Source: Sphingobium sp. EP60837 | GTDB taxonomy: Bacteria; Pseudomonadota; Alphaproteobacteria; Sphingomonadales; Sphingomonadaceae | Reading direction: 5' to 3' | Assembly (NCBI RefSeq): GCF_001658005.1 | Contig: NZ_CP015986.1 | Coordinates: 1,737,501-1,801,500 of the forward strand | DNA length: 64,000 nucleotides | Shown here: piece after piece, positions 1 to 9,284 of the stretch | How the letters are laid out: each line of letters opens with the position of its first letter | Numbering within the stretch: position 1 is the stretch's first letter | Translations under genes and position numbers: made by a program | Notes under the pieces: model-generated | Databases searched by the model: none | Told to the model about the DNA's origin: nothing | Seen by the model: only the letters and a program-made list of their open reading frames with translations

Positions 1-183
1 GTGATCAAGGCTCCACCTGGTATGGAGGGTATTGATCGCGAGCGTTGGTTTGTTCGAGATTTCTACAGTGCTGAACCGAAAATTTCGCTCTCTGATGCTT
101 TCGCCCGTCTTCTGGGCAAAGCGGCAATTTTGTCAGCGGTCAACGAGGATGATGCGCCGGACGCGGAGAACGACGTCGCATGA
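1..183 (+). CDS. C-terminal fragment of the gene upstream of mcrC (probably McrB-type)
   Basis: An open frame runs from the window edge to a TGA at 181-183, so only the last 60 or so residues are present and the true start lies outside. The fragment has no ATPase motif. The call rests on position: the stop overlaps the mcrC start by four bases (ATGA), the arrangement expected of mcrB-mcrC, where McrB is the AAA+ GTPase that reads methylated DNA and drives the McrC nuclease. The conserved C-terminal text (a WFVRDFYSAEP stretch) was not matched to a family by me, so another AAA+ partner is possible. Confidence 0.45.
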   Translation: MIKAPPGMEGIDRERWFVRDFYSAEPKISLSDAFARLLGKAAILSAVNEDDAPDAENDVA

Positions 184-1511
184 CGCATCTCCACGTGCCC
201 GAGTGGGGACGAGTAGCAATCGGTCCAGATGGCTTTTCCCTGGCGCAGGCTGAGGCGCTGCTGGCTGCCGCTCGGGCACATCCGATGGGTGGAGAGGATG
301 GGAGCGCCATCCTGACCGATCATCGTCACCACCTGCGGGCCAAACAGATGGTGGGGGTCATCGCCGCACCAGGTTGCAGCTTAGAAATCTTGCCGAAAGT
401 CGATCCTGAGGCCGAACTGGGTGATCTCCCGACGGTTCGGTCCCGCCTGATTTCCTTGCTGGACTTGGCGCTGGGGCTGAACTTGGCGGACGGTGCTCAG
501 GCAGCCTTGGCTCACGGCGCAGAAAACCTGCTCGATATTTTGATCCGCCTTTTCGCGCAGCGGCTTCTAGCCCTGGCTCGCCGAGGCTTGCATCGCGCTT
601 ATCAAGCCCGCGCTGAAGATCTGCCGACACTCCGCGGAAAGCTCGATATTGTCCGCCAACTGACAGTTCATGTGGGGCGCCCGGATCGGCTCGCCTGCCG
701 CTTTGATGTGCTGTCTAGCGACACACCGCTGATGCAGGTGATGAAAGCAGCCGTGGTCTTTCTGTCTCGGTTGGCCCGCGCGCACGACACGCGCCGACTG
801 CTAGAAGAACTGCGCTTCGTTCTGGCAGATGTCGCGGATGTGCCTATTTCCGCACTTCCCTGGGAGAAGGTCAGGATTGATCGCACCAGCCAGCGGTGGG
901 AAACTGTCTTCGCTTTGGCGAAATTGCTGCTCAGGCGTGATTGGCAGGGAACGACTTACGATCATCGATCACACAACGGCATAACGCTTCTCTTTCCAAT
1001 GAATGACCTGTTCGAAGCAGCGGTCGCTGCCCTGCTACGGCGGGCTTTGTCAGGAAGCGGCATCAGCGTCGTGGAGCAGGGAGGCCTTCGTCATTGCTTG
1101 GGCGAATGGACAAAAGATGAGGATTGTGAGGGACGCGTTTTCCAAACGCGACCTGATATTCTGCTCCGTCGTGGAGGCAAGGATCTCGCCATCATCGATA
1201 CCAAATGGAAAAGTCTCACCCGGGATGCCTCAGTTGGAAAGAGGGGGGTGGCCCAGGGCGATGTGTACCAGATGATGGCTTATTCCCGGCTCTATCGGTG
1301 CGATCGGCTGATGCTGCTCTATCCGGCGATGGCGGGGAGCGGAACGGCCCTCAGCCACCGCTTCGGTATAGCCGGAGGGCGAGAAATGCTCGCTTTGGGG
1401 CTAGTTGATTTGACGGCGCAGATGAACCTCGTCCAAAACGAATTGAAAAAAATGATTTTCGACCTTCTGCCTCGTGAACTCGAGAGTGATCTGAAGTTGG
1501 CTACAGCATGA
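180..1511 (+). CDS. mcrC: McrC-type nuclease subunit of a McrBC-like restriction system
   Basis: The 443-residue protein has the layout of McrC: an N-terminal part that binds the McrB-type motor and a C-terminal PD-(D/E)xK nuclease. The nuclease core is visible at about residues 324-346, where RPDILL is followed by IIDTKWK, giving the D...DxK catalytic set. In known McrBC systems the complex cuts DNA carrying modified cytosine between distant recognition sites. The start overlaps the previous stop as ATGA, which indicates translational coupling. The length matches the family. The substrate (modified cytosine or another mark) cannot be read from the sequence because specificity sits in the missing McrB part. 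Confidence 0.85.
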   Translation: MTHLHVPEWGRVAIGPDGFSLAQAEALLAAARAHPMGGEDGSAILTDHRHHLRAKQMVGVIAAPGCSLEILPKVDPEAELGDLPTVRSRLISLLDLALGLNLADGAQAALAHGAENLLDILIRLFAQRLLALARRGLHRAYQARAEDLPTLRGKLDIVRQLTVHVGRPDRLACRFDVLSSDTPLMQVMKAAVVFLSRLARAHDTRRLLEELRFVLADVADVPISALPWEKVRIDRTSQRWETVFALAKLLLRRDWQGTTYDHRSHNGITLLFPMNDLFEAAVAALLRRALSGSGISVVEQGGLRHCLGEWTKDEDCEGRVFQTRPDILLRRGGKDLAIIDTKWKSLTRDASVGKRGVAQGDVYQMMAYSRLYRCDRLMLLYPAMAGSGTALSHRFGIAGGREMLALGLVDLTAQMNLVQNELKKMIFDLLPRELESDLKLATA

Positions 1512-2048
1512 TCGGTCTACGTCCGGTGCATTGCAACGTCCCTGCGCCGATCTGATCAGCCCCTCCTCGGCGGTAGGGCCTAGCGCTCTTGCATCGTACT
1601 GCGCAGTGGAAAGGCTGTCCGGCGGGACAAGAACTAAAATTTGCCGATGCGTAAGTAAATCAACTTTTCGGCACTAGCTGTCTGTGCAACAGATCCGATG
1701 TTGGTTTTGTTGGCAGTCGACAAGGGGGCATTCTGATTGATAGCTGCATCTCGTCAAAGCACCCGCTGGTTTGCGCCATTCACCCAAGCGCACGGAATTC
1801 GAGGCGAATGATGGTGCGACCATTTTTGTCGCTTGATCGTGCCAAGCTGTAGCGCATGTCAAGAATCCATCAATTCAGCGCCAGCTGCCGTCAACCATGG
1901 CGACGCGTAATCTCGCTCAGATCTTCGTGATCGCTGGCTGTTCGGTAGCGCCACGGAGTTTTTGGCGCTTACAACCTAGCGGCCGCCCATCGGTGGAATC
2001 TCGCATCTGATGAATAATTGGCCTCAGAAACTCTTGAGTTGAAATTGC
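1512..2048. other. 537-base gap between mcrC and the sacsin-like gene
   Basis: No convincing gene lies here. The only frame of about 60 codons, on the minus strand at 1674-1862, has no ribosome binding site or recognisable content. The gap probably holds the promoter of the long + strand pair that starts at 2049; I see no strong -35/-10 pair and no clear terminator after mcrC. Confidence 0.5.
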
Positions 2049-5000
2049 ATGACCGCACTGAAGACCACGCCGCAGGCGACCATACAGCAGATCCAGACCT
2101 TGCTCTCGGAAAGTTACGGCTCGGGATTCACGATCTTCAAGGAACTGATTCAAAACGCTGATGATGTCGGCGCTAGCAGGCTTCTCTTGGCGGGGCACGA
2201 CGGCTTCCCTGATGCTAACAACGTGCTGCTGCGTGCGCCTGGGATCTTTGTCGCCAATGATGGTCCGGTGAGTTCGAGCAACTGGGAGGGACTGCAACTG
2301 GCTGCCGGTGGCAGTAAGGGTGGTGATGGCCAGGCGGTCGGCCGCTTCGGTTTAGGCCAGAAGGCGCTTTACCACCTGTGCGATGCATATCCCGTGTTCG
2401 CCCGGATCGATGGCGGTCCTGAGCCGACCACGATGATCCTCAATCCGTATGAGGAAATCGCTGAGGCCGATCACGCCCGCGCATGGAAGTCGCTTTCGGC
2501 GAAGGACGAAATGCTGTTGGCTGAGTGGGCCGATGGTCAGGGGATGGGGATGGGGCTCGTGCTCTACATCCCGTTGCGCACTGATAAGCTGCGGCCCAGT
2601 TCTGACTCTCGGATTAGCCTGACCAGCGCGCAATGGAATCCTCGCGACGCATTGAAGGATATTGTAGATGGCGAGCAGCTCCACGCCACAATAAGTTGCC
2701 TGCGTCACCTCGTGCGGATCGACATCGAATGCCCGGGCGAAATACCCTGGCGCGCCGAAGTTCAGCCGGGGGGCACGCGCCTCTCCGGCCCTGGCGATGA
2801 CGCCCAGCGTCAGATGGAGGCAGCGTTTGGGGGGCGTTTCACTGTAAACGGGCAAGCGTGCGAGGTACATGGCGCCCAGCGCAGCCTTACCGATGGAACG
2901 GCTGTGACGCTGAGACAAGAAGATGACTGGCCCTCTGCCTGGACGTTGACCGGGCTGGACAAGGCGAAAGCCACGCCACATGGAGCGTCGATCATTTGCC
3001 GGCACCCAGTAGGTCCTGGCAAGTCCGCGCGGCTACGCATATGGCAGGGCGTCTATCTGCCACTGGGTGACCCGGCCAAGGACCGCAGCGTCGTACTTGG
3101 CGATCCCGCGCTCCCAGGAAGTGAAAATGTAGACATCGTCGTCCACGGTGACTTCTTTGTGTCGAGCAATCGCGCGAGTATTCTTGTTAGCGACGGTAAC
3201 AGGGGGCAGGACGCGATCAAGCTTCGCTGGAACGAAGCCTTGCAGGCCGAAGCTTCGCTTCCCTGCGTGCTCGACGCTGTGGCTCAGGCGGTCCTCGGCA
3301 TTAAAGCCAACAACGACCGCTATGAGCTGATTCGTGCTCTTGGTGAAAGTCGTTGGTGGCGGGAGAGGGCGAGAGCGATTTGCGGAGGTCGCGCGCTAGT
3401 GCGACGACTCGATGGGAGCGATAGCAACTGGCGCATTGAGAAGGCGCCCCAGCTGCGCCCTATGCCTTCTTCCGAGGCAACTCGCCCGCGCCGCCTCACG
3501 GAGGCGTGGAAGGGCTTTCTTGATTGGTGCACAGCAAATGAGTTCGTTCTCGCGCAAGGCGTCACGCTCGGCGAAGCGCGCCCTGCGTGGGAGGATCGTG
3601 AGCTGGCCGAGTTGGTAGCCGGCTTCGCCCCAGCATCTTTATCGAGCAAGGATGCCGCCAATACATTGGTCGAAATTCTCGATTACAATGCCAGCACGGG
3701 CGGCGGCGAGATTGGTCCGTTGGCCCGGGCCGCAATCGCGAATGCGTTTCGCGCTGCGATGCGCAATGGCACGAAGTTGGCGCCGATGGCCCAGCTCAGG
3801 CGACTGACTTTGCATCTGCCGCACGATCAGGTGCTCGTCCTCCCCAAGTCGGTAACCGATCCGGAGTTGCTCGCCCGCCTTGCAGAACTTCCAGACACAT
3901 TGTGCATTCGCGCAGAATGGATAAGCGAGGAGCAGGCGAAGCAAACGCGTAGGCTTGCGCGTGACGAAGCAGTGTCGTTGCTGGCTGTGCTTGAATCGGT
4001 GACCCAGCGGCCGAGCCGCATCTTTGATCAGGCGCTCGCACTCATCGGACTTATTTTGCAGAACGGCCCGACGCTTGCCGAACTGGCGCGCGACAGCAAG
4101 GCAGCATCGCTGAAGGTCATCCCCGTTGTGCGGGTTGATGATCGAGCAGACATCATGCTCTCCCCCGCGGAAGTTCTTGATCTCATGCGCGAGAAGCTGC
4201 TGTTCCACCACGGTCCGCACTCGCAGCTTGAAAAGCTTGCCAGCGCGATTGTTGAGCCGGCGATCTACCACTTGCGGCAGAATATCGCGCTCACCCCGCC
4301 GCCGGGCATGTCGCTGGCTTCGTCGAACACGGTATCCGACAAGGTCGCGGTGCTGGGTAAAGTTCTGCAGTTCGGCCCGATTTCAGCGCGGGTCGAACTG
4401 TTCAAGGAATTGCGCGAACATATGCCGGCACCGCTGATGCGGCGCCTGATAACGGGCGAACCGGGCCTCCGTGATCAGGTCACGTTGGCGCGGCTTGTCG
4501 GCTTGCCTGTGGCGCTGGGATCTCTCGTCCATAAATTGATGGCGGATGATGTCTCGATCCGTTTGCTTGACCCGGCCATCGCCGACAAGCTCGGCCACGA
4601 GGAGGCGCGCAAGACCGACATCGAGGATCTCGATCTGGCCTGGCTCGGTGAACAGCTGGTGCGTCGGCGCAGCTTCGTCGAGCCATTTAGCAAAAATCAG
4701 GCTGAAACTTTACTCACGTCGGGCCTCTCGAAAGAAGTCCTGATGCAATTGGCGTTGCACCGGGCGATGAATGAGGAGGGACTGCACCGCGCGGACACGC
4801 TGCTTCGAGGTGGGCTCAATGCCGTTCCCGTGACCATGCGAAGCCTCGTGCGGATTTTGGACCCTTGGCCTGATCCGCGCGCGTCTGCCGTGCAAAATGA
4901 CCTGATAGTCGGATGGAGTCCGCAGCGCCAGGTTAGGCTCGCCCTAGACAGCGCCGAACCGCATCGGTTCTGCTCGGAGATCGCCGAGGTGCTGGGCAGT

Positions 5001-8000
5001 ATCGCGTCACTCAAGGATTCGATGGATGCAGATCTGCGTGATCGGGCTTGGTTGGCGGTGGATGGGCGCAGACGGGCACCGCGCGATGTGCTCGACCTGC
5101 CGACCTGCGCTGCCGAAGCGTGGACCCAGGTGATGGCCGCGCCAGCCCCGGTACTGCGCGAGCACTTGTCCTCCGACCTGCTTTCGGCGCTTGATCGCCA
5201 TCGCCTCGTCGACGATCGAGCGACGGCTTTCCGCCGGGTGCTGCGCGACGCGGCCGAAAGCCGCCTGGCGGGGTTGATCGTCGATACGTTGAACTGGCGG
5301 GCGGATCTGACAAAGCTTGCGCACGCGCGCTGCGACTTGGCCGAAGGCGTTTGGCCGATCGTTGCTAGCACGCTCCGCAACTTTGCGGATGACGAGGCGC
5401 TACGAGCGGTCGTGGCCGGCATCCGCTTTGCTGCCCCCGATCTCGATGCCGTCGTCGATCAACTCAATGCGCTGGCCGGAATCTCCGCGCGCGATGGTCA
5501 AGTCGGTGAGGCCGCCCGCAGGTTGTGGCGCGCCGGTTTTGAGAAGCATGCTCCAGACCTGCGTACCGAAACCGGTTTTCTGCCCGCCGATCTGCTGGTG
5601 GAAAGCGAGGCCGGTCGCTTTGCGCGTGCCGACGAGCTGGCCCTCTCTGCCTCAGGTGTGGAGCCGCGCGATCTGTTAGCGCGGCAATGGCGGTTCGATG
5701 TGCCCGCCGATCATTCGCCGGCCGCACTTGGCAAAGAGGTAGCATGCCGGCCGATCGGGGACATGGTTGACGCGCTGTTCAAGCCGTTCCAGCCCTTCCA
5801 CGAACTGCACACTGCGGTGCTAATGGTTCTGGCCATGTTGGGGCGCGACAAGGCCATTCGTCGGGTCGCTAGCCAATTCGTGGGCAATCCCGGTCTCGAC
5901 GATATATGTGCAGACCTTGATGACAGGTCGCGCCGACAATTGGGCTTGTACGATCCGCTGGCCGACCACATGGCGCGCCTGCGCCTCGACGTGGTTCCGG
6001 TGCAAGACGGCCAGGCACTGGCGCTGTCAGCCGCGGGCACGACTATGCTGGCCGCTGCCGAGCGGGAAGGCGCTCTGCTCTACGGCTGTTTAAAGACCGG
6101 TGATGGATCCCATAGTTGGCAGCTGACGATGTCGCCGATCGAACCTCGGGATCTAACACACGCCACGAATCTGCTGCGCGATGCGGTGAAGAAGCTGGTC
6201 GAACCGATCGGCATGAGGATGCAAAACCAGTCTAGCGCGGTGCTGGCCCAATTCGATGGCTACCTGGCCTCCGACCAAGCGACTCTTGACGAACTAATTG
6301 CCGACATCCGCGATGGCTTGGCCGAGCGGATCAAGAAGCTGACCCGCGGCGCTTATCTCAAGTCGGCATTGAGCCGCTACGACGACGACCGCAAGCAGGG
6401 CCGACACGAACAGGACGATACCGCCGCGCGGCAGCGCGCCAAGGACAATCTTTGGGCGGCGATCTCCCGTCCGGAGGCGGGCAAGGAATTGCTCGCGGCG
6501 ATCCGAGAGAAGATGTTGCGGCGCAATTACGCGCCATCGCGGACGCTGTTCGAACTCTTCCAGAACGCAGTCGATGCGGCCCGGCAGAAAGGCCAGCCTT
6601 CCGACGTTCGGGTCGAGGCCGAACGCGACGAAACGGGCGCGATCCGCCACCTTCGCTTTATCCACTGGGGGCGGCCGGTCAACGTGCCGGGCGGACCGCT
6701 GACGCCGGCCCGCTACGCGCGCGATCTCGATAACATGCTCGATCTCGATTCGTCTGAGAAGGAAGCAGATCACGGCAAGCACGGCCTTGGCTTCAAGACA
6801 ACCCACATGTTGAGCGACAATGTGAGCGTCGCTAGCGGGCGGCTGCGCTTTCGCATCGAAGGTGGGATGATCCCCAAAAATTGGGAAGATGGCCGCGCGC
6901 TTCAGCACTTGCATAACACCAAAGACGCGCAGGCGACGATCATCGATATGCCGATTTCCCCCGGTCTGGAGCATGCTGCAGCCGATGCGTGGAACTGCTT
7001 CGTTGAGGTCGCACCTTTCCTTCCCGTTACCGCGCCAGAAATCGGCGAAATCGTGATCAAGGACGGCGGAGAAACCCGTAGTGGCGAAGCCTCCGTCACC
7101 GAGGTGGCGCGGGGTATCGCTGCGGTCCAGTATGGCCACGACCAGCGCGCTTTGCGCCTAGATCTTGGTCGCCAGCATTATCTCTACGTCAAGCTCGTCG
7201 AGGGTGCGCCAGCGCCGTTCGCCAAGAGATGGAGCCGGCTGTGGAACCTTGCTCCGCTTGATGGCGAGACGGTGAACGCCGCGTGGTTGATTGATGGCCG
7301 GTTTGAGATGGACCAGGGCCGACGCGGGCTCCATGGTCAGGGAGAAGACAAACGCCGCGCTATGCGCGCGCTTGGGGCCCCGCTTGGTGATCGGCTAGTC
7401 GAACTTTTTCAGGGCTGGGACGAGATAGCGCCTATAGCTGGGCTGGCTGTCGATGGTCGCGACGATTTCTTCGCGCTCTTAATCGACCGCATGATCGATG
7501 ACACGCATGACCAACTTGCCCTTGAACTGCATGGGCGAGTTGGGCAGTCTCTCCAAGTTGGCGCATTGCGCGGACTGGCTGCGCTCGTCGATGCATGTCC
7601 GGTGGTACCACTGTCCGGAGGCGGTCTGGTTTGCGCTGATGAGGTTGAGGGCGTCTATCGCAATACCCTAGCAGATCCCGCGACATTGCAGCGCGTTAGA
7701 GCTTGGGGCGATGAACTCGGTTTTCACAACCACGCGATAAACGCGGGGTGGGCCGCAAATCTAGAGGCACTCGGCTTCGACAAGGTGGCCGGGATCGATC
7801 TTGGCGTCCTCGCAGAGAGGCTGTTCTCCGGTGGCGGTGTTGATCCGGTTCGTGCTGCGGCGTTCGGCACGGTGTTCAATTCGAGCGAACGCCAGAATTG
7901 GCATCCTGAGGAGCGCCAGCGGGCGGAACGCGCGTTGCGCGATGTATTACTGCTGCCTGAGGACGGCAGCTATGTGCGTTCTAACCAGTTATTGTTCCCG

Positions 8001-9284
8001 CAAGACACACGCGAGACTCAGGAGGGCGAGACTGAGCGACAGCGTGCCGCCTTTGCGCCCGCCGCGGGCAGGCTTAACTCTGACTATACGGGCAATGCGG
8101 TGGAATTTGCTCACCTCGTGCGCGCGCTGGCGGGCTATTCTCAGACCATCGTACGCAGATATCTCGCGACCGCTAATCAGGATTCAGCTCGCCTTTTTGC
8201 AGCCCTCACCTATTTGGCCGACCGGCCCAGCGAGATTGGTGGGATTGAATGGCTTTCAACCGTCGCCGATCTTCAGTCTTTACCCGAATATCATCAGCTT
8301 ACCCGCCAGCAGCAGCTTTCGCTTGAAGCCCGCCTCGTCAACGACGACGAAGATCCTAGCGCTCCCCAATCCCCGTTCGATTTCGAGGACGATGTCGAAC
8401 GCAGCGCCGAGGAAATCCTTCAAGACGTGGCCTCCTGGTGGGAGGAAAACCGCTTCACCCTAGTTGCGCGGCATGATCGCCTCACATATGGCGAGCTCTG
8501 CGACCGGGCGGACCTCATTAACATGGAGGACGTCGCCTGGTTCACGCTGCTTTCGCTCGGTTCTTTTCAGACGCTGGGCCGGATCACGCCTCAGCAGTCA
8601 CGTGCCTTCATCGAGCGCTGTGTAAACGAAGGATGGTGGCGCGATCTGGCGACCATCAACGAAAGTGATCGCGAACTGAAGCCCTACGTTCAGCGATTGC
8701 TCGACTGGACAGAGATCGGCGCGGCAGACGACTATCTCCTGTGGCGACGTTGCCTTGGCGACATGTGCATGATCGCGAGGCATCTTGAAACCTATCGCGA
8801 GATTTTTCTCAATCTTCCGCAGATGGTGCGCCAGCATGACGACCAATTGGCGCTCCGTGATTTGCTGCGCCCGTCCAGCAGCCACATCGTCGCCCGGATG
8901 GGGCTAGATGCCGCCCCAATCGCCCGGTCCCTCGGCATGGGCGCAAATTGGATCGTTCGTGAGTTGGCGAGGCGCGGCGTCTATGACGAGGATGATGCGG
9001 CGATCGTCCAACCCTTCGCGTGGAGCGCGCGGCTCCGAATCCGCCAATTTGCCAGTGCGATCGGCCTCGGCGATTTCGAATCAGGCATCGATGAGGGGCG
9101 AGGCTTGTACGACGCCGTGATTGATGAAGTGGGAATCGAGCTGCCCTTTGGAACAGACGGCGACTTGCCGCTAGAGCTGCTCAATACCCGTGAACCCGGC
9201 CGCGGATGGTTGCCCGCCCGTGCCCAAATTCTCAACGGAACCTGGATCGCCCCTGATCTCGATGAGGTGATGGAAAATGCTTGA
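2049..9284 (+). CDS. Giant sacsin-like protein with two Hsp90-type (GHKL) ATPase domains
   Basis: A single frame codes 2411 residues. The N-terminus matches the sacsin ATPase-like fold: KELIQNADDVGA (about residues 31-42) is the Bergerat N-box, NDGP (70-73) the next ATP motif, and GRFGLGQKALYHL (98-110) the lid glycine motif. A second copy appears near the middle: FELFQNAVDAARQ at about 1500-1512 and DHGKHGLGFKT at about 1574-1584. Bacterial sacsin-like proteins occur in defence islands, where they are thought to be ATP-driven sensors or scaffolds. The gene overlaps the following SNF2 helicase by eight bases, so the two are translated together and likely act together. No nuclease or transmembrane motif was seen. 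The first ATG has a poor ribosome binding site, but the N-box lies close behind it, so the start fits. Confidence 0.85.
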   Translation: MTALKTTPQATIQQIQTLLSESYGSGFTIFKELIQNADDVGASRLLLAGHDGFPDANNVLLRAPGIFVANDGPVSSSNWEGLQLAAGGSKGGDGQAVGRFGLGQKALYHLCDAYPVFARIDGGPEPTTMILNPYEEIAEADHARAWKSLSAKDEMLLAEWADGQGMGMGLVLYIPLRTDKLRPSSDSRISLTSAQWNPRDALKDIVDGEQLHATISCLRHLVRIDIECPGEIPWRAEVQPGGTRLSGPGDDAQRQMEAAFGGRFTVNGQACEVHGAQRSLTDGTAVTLRQEDDWPSAWTLTGLDKAKATPHGASIICRHPVGPGKSARLRIWQGVYLPLGDPAKDRSVVLGDPALPGSENVDIVVHGDFFVSSNRASILVSDGNRGQDAIKLRWNEALQAEASLPCVLDAVAQAVLGIKANNDRYELIRALGESRWWRERARAICGGRALVRRLDGSDSNWRIEKAPQLRPMPSSEATRPRRLTEAWKGFLDWCTANEFVLAQGVTLGEARPAWEDRELAELVAGFAPASLSSKDAANTLVEILDYNASTGGGEIGPLARAAIANAFRAAMRNGTKLAPMAQLRRLTLHLPHDQVLVLPKSVTDPELLARLAELPDTLCIRAEWISEEQAKQTRRLARDEAVSLLAVLESVTQRPSRIFDQALALIGLILQNGPTLAELARDSKAASLKVIPVVRVDDRADIMLSPAEVLDLMREKLLFHHGPHSQLEKLASAIVEPAIYHLRQNIALTPPPGMSLASSNTVSDKVAVLGKVLQFGPISARVELFKELREHMPAPLMRRLITGEPGLRDQVTLARLVGLPVALGSLVHKLMADDVSIRLLDPAIADKLGHEEARKTDIEDLDLAWLGEQLVRRRSFVEPFSKNQAETLLTSGLSKEVLMQLALHRAMNEEGLHRADTLLRGGLNAVPVTMRSLVRILDPWPDPRASAVQNDLIVGWSPQRQVRLALDSAEPHRFCSEIAEVLGSIASLKDSMDADLRDRAWLAVDGRRRAPRDVLDLPTCAAEAWTQVMAAPAPVLREHLSSDLLSALDRHRLVDDRATAFRRVLRDAAESRLAGLIVDTLNWRADLTKLAHARCDLAEGVWPIVASTLRNFADDEALRAVVAGIRFAAPDLDAVVDQLNALAGISARDGQVGEAARRLWRAGFEKHAPDLRTETGFLPADLLVESEAGRFARADELALSASGVEPRDLLARQWRFDVPADHSPAALGKEVACRPIGDMVDALFKPFQPFHELHTAVLMVLAMLGRDKAIRRVASQFVGNPGLDDICADLDDRSRRQLGLYDPLADHMARLRLDVVPVQDGQALALSAAGTTMLAAAEREGALLYGCLKTGDGSHSWQLTMSPIEPRDLTHATNLLRDAVKKLVEPIGMRMQNQSSAVLAQFDGYLASDQATLDELIADIRDGLAERIKKLTRGAYLKSALSRYDDDRKQGRHEQDDTAARQRAKDNLWAAISRPEAGKELLAAIREKMLRRNYAPSRTLFELFQNAVDAARQKGQPSDVRVEAERDETGAIRHLRFIHWGRPVNVPGGPLTPARYARDLDNMLDLDSSEKEADHGKHGLGFKTTHMLSDNVSVASGRLRFRIEGGMIPKNWEDGRALQHLHNTKDAQATIIDMPISPGLEHAAADAWNCFVEVAPFLPVTAPEIGEIVIKDGGETRSGEASVTEVARGIAAVQYGHDQRALRLDLGRQHYLYVKLVEGAPAPFAKRWSRLWNLAPLDGETVNAAWLIDGRFEMDQGRRGLHGQGEDKRRAMRALGAPLGDRLVELFQGWDEIAPIAGLAVDGRDDFFALLIDRMIDDTHDQLALELHGRVGQSLQVGALRGLAALVDACPVVPLSGGGLVCADEVEGVYRNTLADPATLQRVRAWGDELGFHNHAINAGWAANLEALGFDKVAGIDLGVLAERLFSGGGVDPVRAAAFGTVFNSSERQNWHPEERQRAERALRDVLLLPEDGSYVRSNQLLFPQDTRETQEGETERQRAAFAPAAGRLNSDYTGNAVEFAHLVRALAGYSQTIVRRYLATANQDSARLFAALTYLADRPSEIGGIEWLSTVADLQSLPEYHQLTRQQQLSLEARLVNDDEDPSAPQSPFDFEDDVERSAEEILQDVASWWEENRFTLVARHDRLTYGELCDRADLINMEDVAWFTLLSLGSFQTLGRITPQQSRAFIERCVNEGWWRDLATINESDRELKPYVQRLLDWTEIGAADDYLLWRRCLGDMCMIARHLETYREIFLNLPQMVRQHDDQLALRDLLRPSSSHIVARMGLDAAPIARSLGMGANWIVRELARRGVYDEDDAAIVQPFAWSARLRIRQFASAIGLGDFESGIDEGRGLYDAVIDEVGIELPFGTDGDLPLELLNTREPGRGWLPARAQILNGTWIAPDLDEVMENA

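Noticed and set aside
1674..1862. Minus-strand frame of 62 codons
   Set aside because: No ribosome binding site, cysteine-rich chance-like composition, no family text.
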